Origin: Pseudomonas panipatensis
Lineage (GTDB): Bacteria > Pseudomonadota > Gammaproteobacteria > Pseudomonadales > Pseudomonadaceae
Direction: 5' to 3'
Assembly (NCBI RefSeq): GCF_900099785.1
Contig: NZ_FNDS01000013.1
Coordinates: forward strand, 1-64,000
Length of the DNA stretch: 64,000 nucleotides
Position numbers and translations under genes: made by a program. Under the pieces are notes generated by a model. The model was not told the origin of the DNA. It searched no databases and worked only from the letters and a program-made list of their open reading frames with translations. Position 1 is the first letter of the stretch, and each line of letters starts with the position of its first letter. Positions 63,030-64,000 of this stretch are shown in pieces.

Positions 63030-63908
63030 CTATTCGTGCGCGAGCAGGAAACGCGCGACCCGCTCGGCGCTGTCCTCTGGATATTCCTGCATGAAGCAAT
63101 GCCCGCCGGCGACGCACTGGCCGCTGACGTGGTCGTTCTGTGCGCACCAGCGCGCCACCGCCTTGGGCACGAAGGGATAGGTCTGCTCGCCGAACAGCAC
63201 CAGGCTCGGCGTCACGACCTTGGCCAGCGACGGCCACAGGCGCTTGGGGAAGGAGCTGAAGATTTCCGCCTCGCGGCTCGGCCGGCACTTCAGCTCGACG
63301 CCGCCCTCGACCGTCTTGATGGCGTTCTCCACATAGGCCCACAGCGCCTCGTCGCTCCAGCCCCTGAAGATCCCCCGGCCCTGCAGCCCGGCGTAGGCGG
63401 CGGCGCGGTCCGGCCACTGGCTGCGACGCGCCCGCGCCTTCTGCACCATGGTCCGGCGCTCGTGCAGGCCGAGCACTTCGGACAGCGCCATCACACCGAT
63501 CATCGCCGGGGTGAAGAGCACCGGGTCGAGCAACACCGCCCGGCGGAACAGCGCCGGGTGACGGCCGAGGATCAGGCTGCTGAGCACCCCACCGAAGCTG
63601 TGCCCGCAGGCATGGCGCGGTACCTCGCCGAAGATCCCGCGGCCGGCCTCGAAGGCTTCCACGGCCATCTCCGCGCTGCGGTTCCAGCCGTGGAAGCGCC
63701 CGCCATGGTCGCTGTCGCCGTGGCCCTGCACGTCGCACAGCCAGAGGTCGAAGTCGGCGGCCAGGCGCGCCAGCATCGGCTCGTAGGCGCGGCCGCAGAA
63801 GCCGTTGCCATGCAGAAAGTGCAGCAAGGGCTTGCCGCTCGGCTCGCTGCGCCAGCCACGCAGGGTGAAGCCAGCGGAACAGGGGTGGGACCAGGCGATC
63901 AACTGCAT
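63030..63908 (-). CDS. Alpha/beta-hydrolase fold protein
   Basis: A 292-residue hydrolase. Oxyanion motif is LHFLHGNGFCGRAY, the nucleophile elbow is ACGHSFGGVL (Ser at about 103), a candidate acid is in the LFGEQTYPF region, and the catalytic histidine is in VAGGHCFMQEYPE near the C-terminus. Substrate cannot be inferred. It is convergent with the DUF3301 gene. The 92 bp beyond its start to the window end carry no identifiable gene. Confidence 0.85.
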   Translation of the reverse strand: MQLIAWSHPCSAGFTLRGWRSEPSGKPLLHFLHGNGFCGRAYEPMLARLAADFDLWLCDVQGHGDSDHGGRFHGWNRSAEMAVEAFEAGRGIFGEVPRHACGHSFGGVLSSLILGRHPALFRRAVLLDPVLFTPAMIGVMALSEVLGLHERRTMVQKARARRSQWPDRAAAYAGLQGRGIFRGWSDEALWAYVENAIKTVEGGVELKCRPSREAEIFSSFPKRLWPSLAKVVTPSLVLFGEQTYPFVPKAVARWCAQNDHVSGQCVAGGHCFMQEYPEDSAERVARFLLAHE

Positions 63909-64000
63909 CGGAAGACTCTCCTCGAAGGCCGCGAAGTGTAGCGACCGACGAGCGCGCCAGACCAGCGCCGCGGCATGCTATGGTCGCGCTCCGCGCCCAG

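Overview
The window is about 64 kb of high-GC chromosomal DNA from a Pseudomonas, most likely of the P. aeruginosa lineage in the broad sense. Gene content and order point there: sdaA next to a GbdR-type regulator, glyA1-soxBDAG-purU2-fdhA, pycAB with a divergent LysR gene, hexR-like/zwf, trhP (yegQ), a GGDEF/EAL gene next to uvrD, and pdxY next to a YbaL/Kef-type antiporter. No rRNA, tRNA, CRISPR array, prophage or insertion sequence was recognised. Coding density is high and genes run on both strands.

Region 1 (1-20.5 kb) is a complete creatinine-to-pyruvate island. Creatininase (7242) opens creatinine to creatine. Creatinase (1368) splits creatine to sarcosine and urea. Heterotetrameric sarcosine oxidase (soxB/D/A/G) gives glycine and a C1 unit. 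GlyA1 makes serine, and the serine dehydratase at the left edge makes pyruvate. PurU2 and FdhA dispose of formyl-THF and formaldehyde. Between the two hydrolases lies a four-gene PotABCD-type ABC importer, and a GabP-like permease follows. Two GlxA/AraC regulators are present: one with an internally deleted sensor domain beside sdaA, and a full-length one beside glyA1. Creatinase and the importer carry the same 53-bp promoter-proximal element, so they are probably controlled by one activator.

Region 2 (20.5-28.2 kb) is a second amine module: NCS1 permease, lone polyamine-type binding protein, class III aminotransferase, aldehyde dehydrogenase, DavA-like carbon-nitrogen hydrolase and a divergent LysR gene. 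The enzyme set fits amino-amide to amino acid to semialdehyde to dicarboxylate (inference).

Region 3 (28.2-53.4 kb) is mostly core genome: a membrane protein, a thioesterase, YjdM, a Lys-rich exported protein, the two-subunit pyruvate carboxylase with its LysR gene, a CDF transporter, a HexR-like gene and zwf (divergent over a near-perfect HexR operator), an OprD-type porin, TrhP, a three-gene run (EAL protein, large periplasmic protein, DUF3142 protein), UvrD, a PaiB-like protein, a Tim44-domain protein, an SMI1/KNR4 protein and a small lipoprotein.

Region 4 (53.4-58.9 kb) is a third amine module: GntR regulator, SDR, class III aminotransferase, gamma-glutamyl-amine (glutamine synthetase-like) ligase and a second SDR. 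Two identical 14-bp palindromes 63 bp apart sit in the divergent promoter region and are the obvious GntR operator.

Region 5 (59-64 kb) returns to core genes: acyl-CoA thioesterase, Kef/YbaL antiporter, pdxY, a DUF3301 protein and an alpha/beta hydrolase.

Functions are assigned by reading motifs and by remembered family sequences; no database search was run.
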